From Collinsella sp. BA40 (GTDB lineage: Bacteria > Actinomycetota > Coriobacteriia > Coriobacteriales > Coriobacteriaceae), in assembly GCF_008014645.1 (NCBI RefSeq), contig NZ_VOWY01000006.1:24280-88279 (forward strand): DNA of 64,000 bases, in the 5' to 3' direction. A program made the translations under genes and the position numbers. This document shows, piece after piece, positions 53,558 to 61,979 of the stretch. The notes under the pieces were generated by a model, which saw only the letters and a list, made by a program, of their open reading frames with translations, was not told the DNA's origin and searched no databases. Within the stretch, counting starts at the first letter, position 1, and each line of letters opens with the position of its first letter.

Positions 53558-54976
53558 ATGGGAGACGCGCAACGCACCTACATCTGCATCGACTTGAAGA
53601 CGTTCTACGCGAGCGTGGAATGCGCGGACCGCGGGCGCGACCCCTTTACCACCAACCTTGTCGTGGCCGATCCCGACCGCGGGCCCTCTACCATCTGCCT
53701 GGCCATCACGCCCGCCATGAAGAAGCTCGGTATCCGCAACCGCTGCCGCGTCTTCGACATCCCGGCGCACGTCGACTACATCATGGCCAAGCCGCGCATG
53801 CACCATTACATGGAGGTATCCGCCAAGATCTACGGCATCTACCTGGAATACGTGAGCGCCGAAGACGTGCACGTCTATTCCATCGATGAGTGCTTCATCG
53901 ATGCGACGCCCTACCTCGCGCTCTACGGCCTTACGGCGCGCGAGTTCGCCCGACACCTCATGGACGCCGTGCGGACCCGCACCGGCATCTGCGCCACCGC
54001 GGGGATCGGACCCAACCTGTTCCTGGCCAAGGTCGCCCTCGATATCACGGCGAAGCATGTGCCGGACGGCATCGGCGTCCTCGACGACGACTCGTTCCGA
54101 CGCCTCATCTGGCCGCACCGGCCCATCACCGACATATGGGGGATCGGTCCCGGCATAGCCGCGCGCCTGGCCCGCTACAACGTCTTCGACCTCATGGGGG
54201 TCGCCGCCCTCAACGAGGAGATCCTCTATCGAGAGCTCGGTGTGAACGCCGAATACCTCATCGACCATGCGCATGGACGCGAACCCTGCACCATAGCGGA
54301 TATCCACGCCTACCGGCCCGCCGCCACATCGCTCAGCAACGGGCAGGTCCTCGCACGCGACTATAGCTATACCGAGGCGTACACCGTCTTGCGCGAGATG
54401 GTCGACGCCTCGGCGCTCGACCTCGTGGACCGGCGCGCCGTATGCGACCGCATCTCGCTCTACGTCGGCTACGGCCGGGGCGCCGCTCCGAACGACGCCC
54501 TTCCCCCCGGCTGCCTCGATCCGGCGCGCCACAGCGCACTCGACGACACCGCGCTCATAGGAGCGCGCGGCGGCGCGGCGCATGCGGGGCCATTGTTCAC
54601 AGGCGAGCACGGCACCAGGCCCGTCGCCGGGCGCGCGGCCTACGCCCATGCCGGCGGGCAGCGAAAGATCGGCGAGCAGACCAATTCGTTCAAACACCTC
54701 ATGCACCATTTCGACCATCTGTTCCGCGACACGATCGATCCGAAACGGCCCATCCGACGCATCAACATCGGCATGGGCAACCTCATTCCCGAGGAGATGG
54801 CGAGCTACGACCTCTTCTGCGACGTAGAGGCGGAAGAGCAGGAGCGCAGGCTGCAGCGCACCGTGCTGGACGTCAAGCAGCGCTACGGCAAAAACGCCCT
54901 GCTCAAAGGAACAAATTTCAAGCGCGGCGCCACCGGGCGCGAGCGCAACAACCAGGTTGGAGGACACCATGCCTAA
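53558..54976 (+). CDS. Y-family DNA polymerase (UmuC/ImuB-like)
   Basis: 472 residues. The palm motifs are CIDLKTFYASVEC (first Asp) and VYSIDECFIDAT (Asp-Glu pair). Next come the DITDIWGIGPGIAARL-type thumb and the C-terminal little-finger region. The protein is longer than DinB, with an insertion near 300-350 that is Gly/Ala/Asp-rich (GRGAAPNDALPPGCLDPARHS). It resembles the UmuC/UvrX group, found as mutagenic SOS polymerases in Firmicutes and Actinobacteria. ATG 53558 has AGGGGTGG at 5 bases; GTG 53552 is less good. Its last bases overlap the YolD gene. Confidence 0.88.
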   Translation: MGDAQRTYICIDLKTFYASVECADRGRDPFTTNLVVADPDRGPSTICLAITPAMKKLGIRNRCRVFDIPAHVDYIMAKPRMHHYMEVSAKIYGIYLEYVSAEDVHVYSIDECFIDATPYLALYGLTAREFARHLMDAVRTRTGICATAGIGPNLFLAKVALDITAKHVPDGIGVLDDDSFRRLIWPHRPITDIWGIGPGIAARLARYNVFDLMGVAALNEEILYRELGVNAEYLIDHAHGREPCTIADIHAYRPAATSLSNGQVLARDYSYTEAYTVLREMVDASALDLVDRRAVCDRISLYVGYGRGAAPNDALPPGCLDPARHSALDDTALIGARGGAAHAGPLFTGEHGTRPVAGRAAYAHAGGQRKIGEQTNSFKHLMHHFDHLFRDTIDPKRPIRRINIGMGNLIPEEMASYDLFCDVEAEEQERRLQRTVLDVKQRYGKNALLKGTNFKRGATGRERNNQVGGHHA

Positions 54977-55352
54977 TCCGCAACGGCCCTCGGGCACCAC
55001 GCGCGCGGGCCATAAGCGAGCAGACCGCGCAGCCCAGTTCATGCCATTCGCCGCGCTGACGGGCTACTACCAGCTCGCCCGCGAACAGGAGCGCATCGTG
55101 GAGCCCAAACACGAGCTCACCGAAGAGGAGGCGGAAGCCCTTTCCCGCCAGCTCATGCAGCTGAAGAAGGGAGACCTGGTACGCGTAACCTATTACGATT
55201 GGGACGGATACATCACGAGGACCGATATCGTCCAGAGCATCGAGCCCGCATTCCGCAAGCTTCGGCTCGCCCACGCCGTCGTGGGCCTGGACGACATCCG
55301 CGCCATCGAGCGAGGCGGCGATGCGGAAGCGGGCCGCTCGCATCGGGCGTGA
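54969..55352 (+). CDS. YolD-like protein
   Basis: 127 residues starting at ATG 54969, which lies inside the last three codons of the polymerase gene (8-base overlap) with GGAGGA upstream. RADRAAQFMPFAALTGYYQLAREQ and the beta-rich GDLVRVTYYDWDGYITRTDIVQSIEP are typical of YolD-like proteins, which nearly always accompany UvrX/UmuC-type polymerases and may be a processivity or UmuD substitute. It is regulated with the polymerase by LexA. No catalytic site is apparent. Confidence 0.85.
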   Translation: MPNPQRPSGTTRAGHKRADRAAQFMPFAALTGYYQLAREQERIVEPKHELTEEEAEALSRQLMQLKKGDLVRVTYYDWDGYITRTDIVQSIEPAFRKLRLAHAVVGLDDIRAIERGGDAEAGRSHRA

Positions 55353-55439
55353 TGCACGCTCGGCCATGACGGCGCCCACGGGGCGCCAATCGGGTATCGT
55401 AGGCACGAGAGAACCGGCACCCCATGCTAAGGAGCACCA

Positions 55440-56666
55440 ATGAACGACTTTTCCTTCTACTCGCCCACGCGCTTCGAATTCGGCCGCGGCGTGACGGACG
55501 CCGTGGGCACCGTGCTCGCAGCGGAAGGATACCGCCGCGCGCTCGTCGTCTACGGCGAGGGCTCGGCGGTGCGCGCCGGCACGCTCGATCGCGTGAAGCG
55601 CTCGCTCGAGGCCGCTGGGATCGAAACCGTCGAACTGGGAGGCGTCCGACCGAACCCCGAGATAGGACTGGTGCGCCGCGGTATAGCCAGCGCCCGCGAA
55701 AACGACGTCGACATCATCCTCCCCGTCGGCGGCGGTTCCGCCATCGACTGCGCCAAGGCCATCTCGCTCGGTGCGCCCTACGACGGGGACGTGTGGGATT
55801 TCTTCCGCAAACGCGCCACGCCGAGCGCCCGCATCCCGCTCGCCTGCGTACTCACCATCCCCGCTTCGGGCTCGGAGGGATCGAACTCCTGCGTGATCAG
55901 CAACGATGCCGAGCACCTCAAATGCGGCGTGAACACCGACCTCAACCGCCTGGTCATCGCGTTCATGGATCCGGAGCTCACCTTTACCCTGCCGCCCTAC
56001 CAGACGGCGGCCGGCGTGACCGACATGATCGCCCATATCATGGAGCGGTTCTTTTCCGGCGAGCCCGCCGTGGGCGTCACGGACAACGTCGCCTGCGGGC
56101 TCATTCGCGCCGCCATGGAAGCGGCGACCCGCGTCATGGACGACCCCGACGACTACGACGCACGGGCCGAGCTCATGTGGATCGGCACCCTCGCGCACAA
56201 CGGTCTAGCGGGATGCGGCATGGCCGTACCCAGCGGTCGCGACGGCGACTGGACATGTCATGGACTGGAACACGAGCTCTCGGCCTTCGACACCTCGATC
56301 ACCCACGGCGCCGGACTCGCGGTGATATTCCCCGCGTGGATGCGCGCCGTATGGACCGAGCATCCGGAGCGCTTCTTGGAGTTCGGCAAGCAGGTCTTCG
56401 ATATCGAACCCGTCGACCCCGAGGAAGACGGCATCGATATCGAGCCCGAACTCGCGGTGGGCTACGCCGTCGAAGCAACCATAGACGAGCTTCAGGAGTT
56501 CTTCGTATCGATGGGCATGCCCGCCAGCCTGAATGAGCTCGGCGTACGCGAAGAGGACATCGACGCGCTGATCCCGGGACTCGAGATCAACCGCGGCGCA
56601 ACGTTTGGCAGCTTCAAGGTGCTCACGCTCGACGACGCTCGCGAGATCTATCGCAGCGCCCTATAG
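55440..56666 (+). CDS. Iron-containing alcohol dehydrogenase (BdhA/YqhD-like)
   Basis: 408 residues, near the typical 385-400. GGGSAIDCAKAIS binds NAD(P). Metal ligands are in AAGVTDMIAHIME (Asp, His) and CHGLEHELSAFDTSITHGAGLAV (two His). The position of the NADPH-type residue after DVDIILPVGGGSA fits the butanol/aldehyde reductase subgroup. It probably reduces short aldehydes, disposing of fermentation electrons. The ATG at 55440 has AAGGAG at 7 bases. It is a single gene ended by a strong hairpin. Confidence 0.9.
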   Translation: MNDFSFYSPTRFEFGRGVTDAVGTVLAAEGYRRALVVYGEGSAVRAGTLDRVKRSLEAAGIETVELGGVRPNPEIGLVRRGIASARENDVDIILPVGGGSAIDCAKAISLGAPYDGDVWDFFRKRATPSARIPLACVLTIPASGSEGSNSCVISNDAEHLKCGVNTDLNRLVIAFMDPELTFTLPPYQTAAGVTDMIAHIMERFFSGEPAVGVTDNVACGLIRAAMEAATRVMDDPDDYDARAELMWIGTLAHNGLAGCGMAVPSGRDGDWTCHGLEHELSAFDTSITHGAGLAVIFPAWMRAVWTEHPERFLEFGKQVFDIEPVDPEEDGIDIEPELAVGYAVEATIDELQEFFVSMGMPASLNELGVREEDIDALIPGLEINRGATFGSFKVLTLDDAREIYRSAL

Positions 56667-56681
56667 AAGCCCTCGAGGCGA

Positions 56682-56723
56682 GCGCCCCGTATCCCCAGCC
56701 GCAGGCACTGGGATACGGGGCGC
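56682..56723. terminator. Hairpin between convergent genes
   Basis: GCGCCCCGTATCCC pairs with GGGATACGGGGCGC with a loop of 14 bases, a strong stem. Neither flank is T-rich. It sits between the alcohol dehydrogenase and the amino acid ABC ATPase and likely serves both. Confidence 0.65.
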
Positions 56724-56789
56724 GGCCATGACCGGCGGGGCGCTCAAGGGCGAAGGCGATCGCCGCCATGCACCCGCCCCCGGCCGGAT

Positions 56790-57539
56790 CTACGAGATAT
56801 GGCCCAGGAAGTCCTTTGTGCGCTCTGACTTCGGATGGTCGAACACATCCTCGGGCGTGCCTTCCTCCACGATCACGCCACCGTCCATGAAGACCACGCG
56901 GTCGGCCACATCGCGGGCGAACTGCATCTCGTGCGTCACCACGATCATAGTCATACCGTCACGAGCGAGGTCGCGCATGACGCCCAACACGTCGCGCACG
57001 AGCTCTGGATCGAGGGCAGACGTCGCCTCGTCGAACAACATCACCTCTGGATTCATAGCCAGCGCACGAGCGATGGCGACGCGCTGCTGCTGACCGCCGG
57101 AGAGCTGGCCGGGCATGAAATCAACGCGGTCGGCCAAGCCCACCTTTGCAAGCTCTTCGAGCGCCACCGCCTCGGCCTCTTCACGCGAGCGCTTGAGCAC
57201 CTTCTCCTGCGCGATCATGACGTTCTTCTTTGCAGACATATTGGGGAACAGATTAAACTGCTGAAACACCATGCCCAGCTTGGCGCGCACCTTGTTGATA
57301 TCCACGCCGCGCTTGGTGATATCCTCGCCGTTAAAAACGATCGAACCACCCGTGGGGGTCTCAAGCAGGTTCACGCATCGCAGCATCGTGGACTTGCCCG
57401 ATCCCGACGGCCCCAGGACCACGACGACCTCGCCACGACGCACATCCAGATCGATCGAACGCAGCACCACGTTATCGCCGAAGCTCTTCTGAAGACCACG
57501 GATGCTCACCGCGATATCGGCACCATTCACATTGCTCAT
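56790..57539 (-). CDS. Polar amino acid ABC transporter ATPase (GlnQ-like)
   Basis: 249 residues. Walker A is [10 protein letters not shown], the Q-loop is [11 protein letters not shown], the signature is [14 protein letters not shown], and Walker B is [14 protein letters not shown] with [14 protein letters not shown]. It lacks membrane segments and energises the permease 12 bases upstream. ATG 57539 has AAGGGAG 7 bases away; ATG 57545 is too close. The trio SBP-permease-ATPase is in the usual order for glutamine/cystine-type importers; the specific amino acid cannot be read from sequence. Confidence 0.92.
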   Translation of the reverse strand: MSNVNGADIAVSIRGLQKSFGDNVVLRSIDLDVRRGEVVVVLGPSGSGKSTMLRCVNLLETPTGGSIVFNGEDITKRGVDINKVRAKLGMVFQQFNLFPNMSAKKNVMIAQEKVLKRSREEAEAVALEELAKVGLADRVDFMPGQLSGGQQQRVAIARALAMNPEVMLFDEATSALDPELVRDVLGVMRDLARDGMTMIVVTHEMQFARDVADRVVFMDGGVIVEEGTPEDVFDHPKSERTKDFLGHIS

Positions 57540-57551
57540 CTTCATGCTCCC

Positions 57552-58940
57552 TTACAAACCAGCGATATGGTCGGGCGGCGTCGGCACCACGGTGCCCGCG
57601 CTCTTCAACGGCTTCTTCGCCGCGGGTCCGGTCGAGGTACCGGCAGTCGCCCCCATCAAACGCGCCTCGAGCACGCTCACCACGCGAGCGAGCGGCAGCG
57701 TGACGACGAGGTAGAACAGCGCTGCCACGACATAGGGCGTAATCGAGCCCGTCGTAGCGACGATGGTCTTGGCATACATGACGATCTCCATGACGCCCAC
57801 GGCGGCAAGCAGCGACGTATCCTTATATAGCAGGATAAACTCGCTGGTGAGCGTAGGGATAACGTTGCGGAACGTCTGCGGCACGATGATATAGACCATC
57901 GTCTGCACGGCGTTCATGCCCAGCGAGCGCGCCGCCTCGGACTGGCCCTTGGGAATCGACTGGATGCCCGCACGGAAAATCTCGCACAGATACGCAGCGG
58001 AGTTCATGGCCATAACGATCACGCCGAGCGCATAGTTATCGATGTTGATGCCGGCAAGCGGTAAGCCGAAGAACGCGATGTAGATCTGGAGAAACGCCGG
58101 CGTGCCGCGGATGAGGTTCACGTACACCCCCGCCAGTGCGCGCAAGATGCGCGAATTCGAAAGTCGCATGAGGGCGAATAGGAAGCCGAACGGGATCGCG
58201 ACGGGAAATGCCAGCAACACGATGGCAAGCGACATGAGAAAGCCGCCGAAGATGATGGGCAGGCTGCTCACGATGAGCACGGGGTTGAAGAACAGGCGCA
58301 GGAAGGTGTTGGAATTCCATGCCTGTACCCAGGGCTGCTGCTCGAGAAAAACCTTGAACTGGTCGAGCGGCGTCACCGCGGTGATAGCGACTGCGGGAAT
58401 ACCCTCCACACCGTGGCTGGTTCCGTCGGCAAGCTCGTACGCACCGCGACATTGCATCTCACCGCCCGCCGCGGGGAACACGACGCCGTAGACCTCGAGA
58501 CGGAAATATCGTCCCGCAGGAGCTGCCTGGGGGAACGCAAGGCGGAGCGTCGCGCCGTCCTGCTTGATTTCGGGCTCGATGAACTCGCGATCCATTAGAT
58601 CGTCACCGGACAGCATGGTGAGACGCAGATCGTCGGTCTCATACGCCGTGCCCTCGGGAACCGTAAGGCTCAGCCCCGCGAGCGATTCGTCAGCAGCAGC
58701 CTGGACTTCCCAGGTGATGCGCGTCTCCGATCCGCCGAGCACTTCGCTTCCCGAATCGCCATTAGGCCGACAGGTGAGCTTCTCGACCTCTAGCGCATCG
58801 GCGCGCTGCGGCGTCGACATCCCCGCCCAGACCGCAAGCACCAGCGCGCAGCAAGCGAGGGCAAGGGTGCGGAGCGCGCGCCGCGTGCGGGCGCCGCCAT
58901 CGAGCCGCGAGGAGAGCGGCACCGCATCATTCATCTTCAT
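57552..58940 (-). CDS. Amino acid ABC permease with N-terminal extracellular domain
   Basis: 462 residues, about twice the length of a normal HisM/GlnP-type permease. A membrane helix or signal (25-46) leads into about 150 extracellular residues with beta-rich sequence: GGSETRITWEVQAAADESL and RYFRLEVYGVVFPAAGG. The permease part starts near 215 with five or so membrane segments. It holds the EAA-type loop PKGQSEAARSLGMNAVQTMVYIIVPQTFRNVIPTLTSEF. The extra domain is not a SBP_bac_3 fusion; I see no match to a known family. The SBP is encoded separately upstream, after a 104-base gap with a hairpin. Confidence 0.88.
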   Translation of the reverse strand: MKMNDAVPLSSRLDGGARTRRALRTLALACCALVLAVWAGMSTPQRADALEVEKLTCRPNGDSGSEVLGGSETRITWEVQAAADESLAGLSLTVPEGTAYETDDLRLTMLSGDDLMDREFIEPEIKQDGATLRLAFPQAAPAGRYFRLEVYGVVFPAAGGEMQCRGAYELADGTSHGVEGIPAVAITAVTPLDQFKVFLEQQPWVQAWNSNTFLRLFFNPVLIVSSLPIIFGGFLMSLAIVLLAFPVAIPFGFLFALMRLSNSRILRALAGVYVNLIRGTPAFLQIYIAFFGLPLAGINIDNYALGVIVMAMNSAAYLCEIFRAGIQSIPKGQSEAARSLGMNAVQTMVYIIVPQTFRNVIPTLTSEFILLYKDTSLLAAVGVMEIVMYAKTIVATTGSITPYVVAALFYLVVTLPLARVVSVLEARLMGATAGTSTGPAAKKPLKSAGTVVPTPPDHIAGL

Positions 58941-59000
58941 CGTGTATCCCCTTCGTGCAGATTATCCCGCCGATATGCGGCGAGCTCCCAGCATCCCCCA

Positions 59001-59032
59001 TCGTGCGGGCCCGGCCGACCGAGCCCGCACGA
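59001..59032 (-). terminator. Intercistronic hairpin after the substrate-binding protein gene
   Basis: TCGTGCGGGC (59001-59010) pairs perfectly with GCCCGCACGA (59023-59032), 12 bases past the SBP stop and without a T-run. Such hairpins commonly let SBP mRNA outlast the permease/ATPase part, giving excess binding protein. Confidence 0.7.
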
Positions 59033-59044
59033 GCCATGCGCAAC

Positions 59045-59869
59045 CTATTTGATGTTGTACTGCGCCATCAACGCGTCGATGGTCCCGTCGGCGGCGAGCT
59101 TCTCGATCGACGCATCGAGGGCTTCCCTCAAAGCGGGATTTGCCTTGCCTACAGCGATGGCATACTCCTCGCCCGTTGAAACCTGCTTGATAACATGCTC
59201 GTTCGTAAAGGACGTTGCCACCAGCTGCGCCGCAACGGAGCGATTGGTCACGAGGGCCACCGCCTGGTTCGACTGGACGGCAGCGAAGCAATCCGTCGCG
59301 TTCTTGAAGGGCACCAACGAGGCCTTCGGGAAGTTCTCGCGTGCAAAGGCCTCGGCGGTCGAACCGGACTGCACGGCGATCTTCACGCCATCGGCATTCA
59401 AAACGTCGAAGCAGGTGTCGCCGGTCACCTCGGCGTTATCGGCCATCGTGACGATCGCCTGGTCATCGAGATAATAGGACTCGGTGAAATCGACTTGGTC
59501 CTCACGCTCTGGCGTGGCGGTGATAGCGGCGATGCCCACATCGTACTTAGCGCCCGACGCCACGCCCGGAACGATCGTGTCGAAATCGACGTTCTCGATC
59601 TTCAGCTCAAGATCGAGGTCTTCCGCGATCGCTCGAGCCAGATCGAGGTCGAAGCCCTTATATTCGCCATCCTGCATATACTCGAACGGCTCGTACTCTG
59701 CGGAGGTGCCGACGGTAAGCACGCCGTTCGTCACCAACTGCATCTCTGCGCCATCAGGCGAATCGTGCGACGAACCGTTCGCACTCGGAGCCCCGCCGCA
59801 CCCCGCAAGCATCAAAGCGCCGGCAAGCGCAGTCGAAACCACAGCCATCCCCATACCGATCTTACGCAT
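59045..59869 (-). CDS. Amino acid ABC substrate-binding lipoprotein (SBP_bac_3)
   Basis: 274 residues. A lipoprotein signal (MGMAVVSTALAGALMLAGC, with the lipobox Cys near residue 24) anchors it on the outer face of the membrane. NGVLTVGTSAEYEPFEYMQDGEYKGFDLDLARAIAEDL and FDTIVPGVASGAKYDVGIAAITATPEREDQVDFTESYY are the ligand-site segments of the amino-acid family, with the Arg and Asp that grip the amino and carboxylate groups. It feeds the permease and ATPase downstream. ATG 59869 has AAAGGA just before it. Confidence 0.92.
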   Translation of the reverse strand: MRKIGMGMAVVSTALAGALMLAGCGGAPSANGSSHDSPDGAEMQLVTNGVLTVGTSAEYEPFEYMQDGEYKGFDLDLARAIAEDLDLELKIENVDFDTIVPGVASGAKYDVGIAAITATPEREDQVDFTESYYLDDQAIVTMADNAEVTGDTCFDVLNADGVKIAVQSGSTAEAFARENFPKASLVPFKNATDCFAAVQSNQAVALVTNRSVAAQLVATSFTNEHVIKQVSTGEEYAIAVGKANPALREALDASIEKLAADGTIDALMAQYNIK

Positions 59870-60260
59870 AACCTATCCTTTCCAACGTATACGTGACGCA
59901 CTTATTCTCATGTGAACAAGTTCCTTAACTGGTAGTATACGAGGATATGCATGCATAAGAATCTAAAGACACAATATGCAGCGCCTAAAGAATTGTATTC
60001 GAAACACACCACAGACTACGCTGTTTTATGCAAAACATTTTGATTCTTTGTGAAACATGGGGTCGCGGCTCGACACTTTACTCATTATCACCGTGCTAGT
60101 AACTAGCTTGCCTAACGTGCAAATTGTATATTCGCATACCGTTCCCATAGGGTGTGTATGCATAAATATGGGAGACCCTACGGCCTCCCATAACAGGAAC
60201 ATTAAGATGGAAACGGCGGCATGCCTGCAGCGGCAGATGCGGCATCGGCAGCGGCAGTCG
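59870..60260. other. 391-base intergenic region upstream of the amino acid importer
   Basis: An A/T-rich region holding the importer promoter and its possible operators: a TATACT -10 (59934-59939, minus strand) and a weak TTCTTA -35 (59956-59961), with the perfect palindrome TATGCATGCATA (59946-59957) between and over the -35. Related words are GTATATTCGCATAC (60126-60139) and TATGCATA (60157-60164). A hairpin, TATGGGAG paired with CTCCCATA (60167-60192), may end the nfo transcript, as a TATTTATG tail follows on the minus strand. No gene is supported here. Confidence 0.6.
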
Positions 60261-61133
60261 CTAGCGATCCGCGAGCCCGCGCAGATAGGCGATCTCTTCC
60301 GCATAACCGGAAAGCTCGTCGTGCGGGGTCTCCAGAATAAACGGCAGGTCGCGCAACGCCGGATGCGTCACGATCGCCTGCAAGACGGACTCGCCGCCTC
60401 CGAGCTCGGGATTGCCCAAGTAGCCGCCGCCGATTACCTCGTGCCGGTCCTTGTGCGCGCCGCGCGGGTTCTTGGAATCGTTGATATGGACCGCACGCAG
60501 GCGCTCGAGCCCCACCACGCGGTCGAACTCCTCCACCACGCCATCGAGGTCGCCGATGATATCGTAGCCGGCATCGCTCACATGGCAGGTATCCATGCAC
60601 ACGCCCAGTAGGCCATCGAGCTCGGGGCGACGGGCGATGACGCCGCGGATGATGGCCGCGATCTCTTCGAAGCTGCGGCCGACCTCGGTACCCTTGCCAG
60701 CCATGGTCTCGAGCAGCACGGTGGTGCGCTGCCCCTCGAACATCACCTGGCACAGGCAGTCGACGATCAGCTCGATGCCGCGCTCGGCACCCTGCCCCAC
60801 ATGGGCCCCGGGGTGGAAATTGTAGTAGTGGCCGGGAAGCATCTCCAATCGCTGCAGGTCCTCAGCCATGGCCTGGAGTGCGAACTCACGCGCCCGTTCC
60901 TTTGCCGAGCAGGGATTATAGGTGTAAGGCGCGTGCGCCACCAGGCGCGCGAACCCCTCGTCGCCCAACAGCTTCTGCAGGGCGGCCACGTCGGCCGGAT
61001 CAAGCGCCTTGGCGTTACCGCCACGCGGGTTTCGCGTGAAGAAGGCGAACGTGTTGGCCCCGATATCCAGCGCGGTCCTACCCATCGCCTCGTATCCCTT
61101 GGTGGTGGAAAGATGGCATCCGATTGCAAGCAT
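60261..61133 (-). CDS. nfo: Endonuclease IV (AP endonuclease)
   Basis: 290 residues, close to E. coli Nfo (285). It starts GCHLSTTKGYEAM; the metal ligands follow in HAPYTYNP, NFHPGAHVG, LLETMAGKG with the Glu, VCMDTCHVSDAGYD, HINDSKNPRGAHKDRHEVIG and FILETPHD. It cuts the backbone 5' to abasic sites in base-excision repair. ATG 61133 is chosen (GGGGGC 6 bases away); the ATG at 61145 has no site. The lipoprotein gene upstream is separated by a strong terminator, so nfo has its own promoter. Confidence 0.93.
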   Translation of the reverse strand: MLAIGCHLSTTKGYEAMGRTALDIGANTFAFFTRNPRGGNAKALDPADVAALQKLLGDEGFARLVAHAPYTYNPCSAKERAREFALQAMAEDLQRLEMLPGHYYNFHPGAHVGQGAERGIELIVDCLCQVMFEGQRTTVLLETMAGKGTEVGRSFEEIAAIIRGVIARRPELDGLLGVCMDTCHVSDAGYDIIGDLDGVVEEFDRVVGLERLRAVHINDSKNPRGAHKDRHEVIGGGYLGNPELGGGESVLQAIVTHPALRDLPFILETPHDELSGYAEEIAYLRGLADR

Positions 61134-61152
61134 GCGAGCCCCCATACATAAA

Positions 61153-61188
61153 GCTCGCGGCACCCGTCCGACAACGGGCACCGCGAGC
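61153..61188 (-). terminator. Rho-independent terminator after the lipoprotein gene
   Basis: GCTCGCGG pairs with CCGCGAGC, continued by CCCGT/ACGGG around a six-base loop, then TTTATGT on the minus strand. It is 54 bases past the stop of the gene at 61242. Confidence 0.85.
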
Positions 61189-61241
61189 CATCCAGTCGAT
61201 AGCGCGCCCTAGCATAGCAGGCGCGATACGCGAAATGCGGC

Positions 61242-61748
61242 TTATTCGGCAAGCTCCACAGCGGGCGCAACAACGCCGCGGGCGAGCTCGACCTCGTCGG
61301 AACCGCGGATCAGCTTAACAGTCTTCACCTCGGCCTTGTCGACCGGCTTCACCATGAACTGATGGAGCACCAGGTCCATGGTGGCGGGGGTGTTCTCGTC
61401 CGGCACGGCCATGGTGAGGGTGAGGACGCCGTCGGCGAAATCCACGCGGTCGACAGCGGGCTCGGGGATGGAGGAGCCGGCAACCTGCACCTGGATGGTG
61501 CCATCATCGAGCTGCGTCCAGAGGTCGCCGGGCATGGCGGCGCCCTCTTGGCCCTTAACGTTAAGGAAGGGCGCCTCGGCGTCCAGCGTGGCCTCCCAAG
61601 CGGGGCCGGCATCCGAGACGGCGGCGCTACCGGCCATGGAGCCAGCCGGAGCAGATCCATCCGTTGCTGCGGGAGCGCAGCCGGCAAGCAGTAGCGAAGC
61701 CGCGAACACAAGGGCGCTGCGGCGGGTGATACGTGCGTCGAAGCTCAT
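61242..61748 (-). CDS. Uncharacterised small lipoprotein
   Basis: 168 residues with a lipoprotein signal: RITRRSALVFAASLLLAGC, twin Arg-containing, with the lipobox Cys at about residue 24. After a Gly/Ser/Ala linker, residues 50-168 are beta-rich with repeated VDF/VDK-type strands (SSIPEPAVDRVDFADGVLTLTM, TMDLVLHQFMVKPV). No family is recognised. ATG 61748 is 6 bases from GAAAGG; an ATG at 61754 is too close. It stands alone between a terminator and the divergent adenine deaminase. Confidence 0.8.
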   Translation of the reverse strand: MSFDARITRRSALVFAASLLLAGCAPAATDGSAPAGSMAGSAAVSDAGPAWEATLDAEAPFLNVKGQEGAAMPGDLWTQLDDGTIQVQVAGSSIPEPAVDRVDFADGVLTLTMAVPDENTPATMDLVLHQFMVKPVDKAEVKTVKLIRGSDEVELARGVVAPAVELAE

Positions 61749-61979
61749 AAGCATCCTTTCAACGTTGTCACAACGTCCCCGATTATCCCCGATATCCCAG
61801 GCGCCCGCCAGCTCGACCACCTCCCTCCGAGAGGGCCGCCGAATATCCACGATAAGCGGTTGAAAAACACGACAAGCGGTCGTATGCGACAAAAACCCCA
61901 ACTCGCTTTCGCGATTCCTCCGCAATTGTGAAAATGGGTAAGATGGTGCCAATGAATAACCCAGTAGAAAGGAGCACGC

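Noticed and set aside
60057..60611. 184-codon plus-strand open frame near the nfo 3' end
   Set aside because: It overlaps nfo for most of its length, begins in an A/T-rich regulatory region and has no ribosome binding site.
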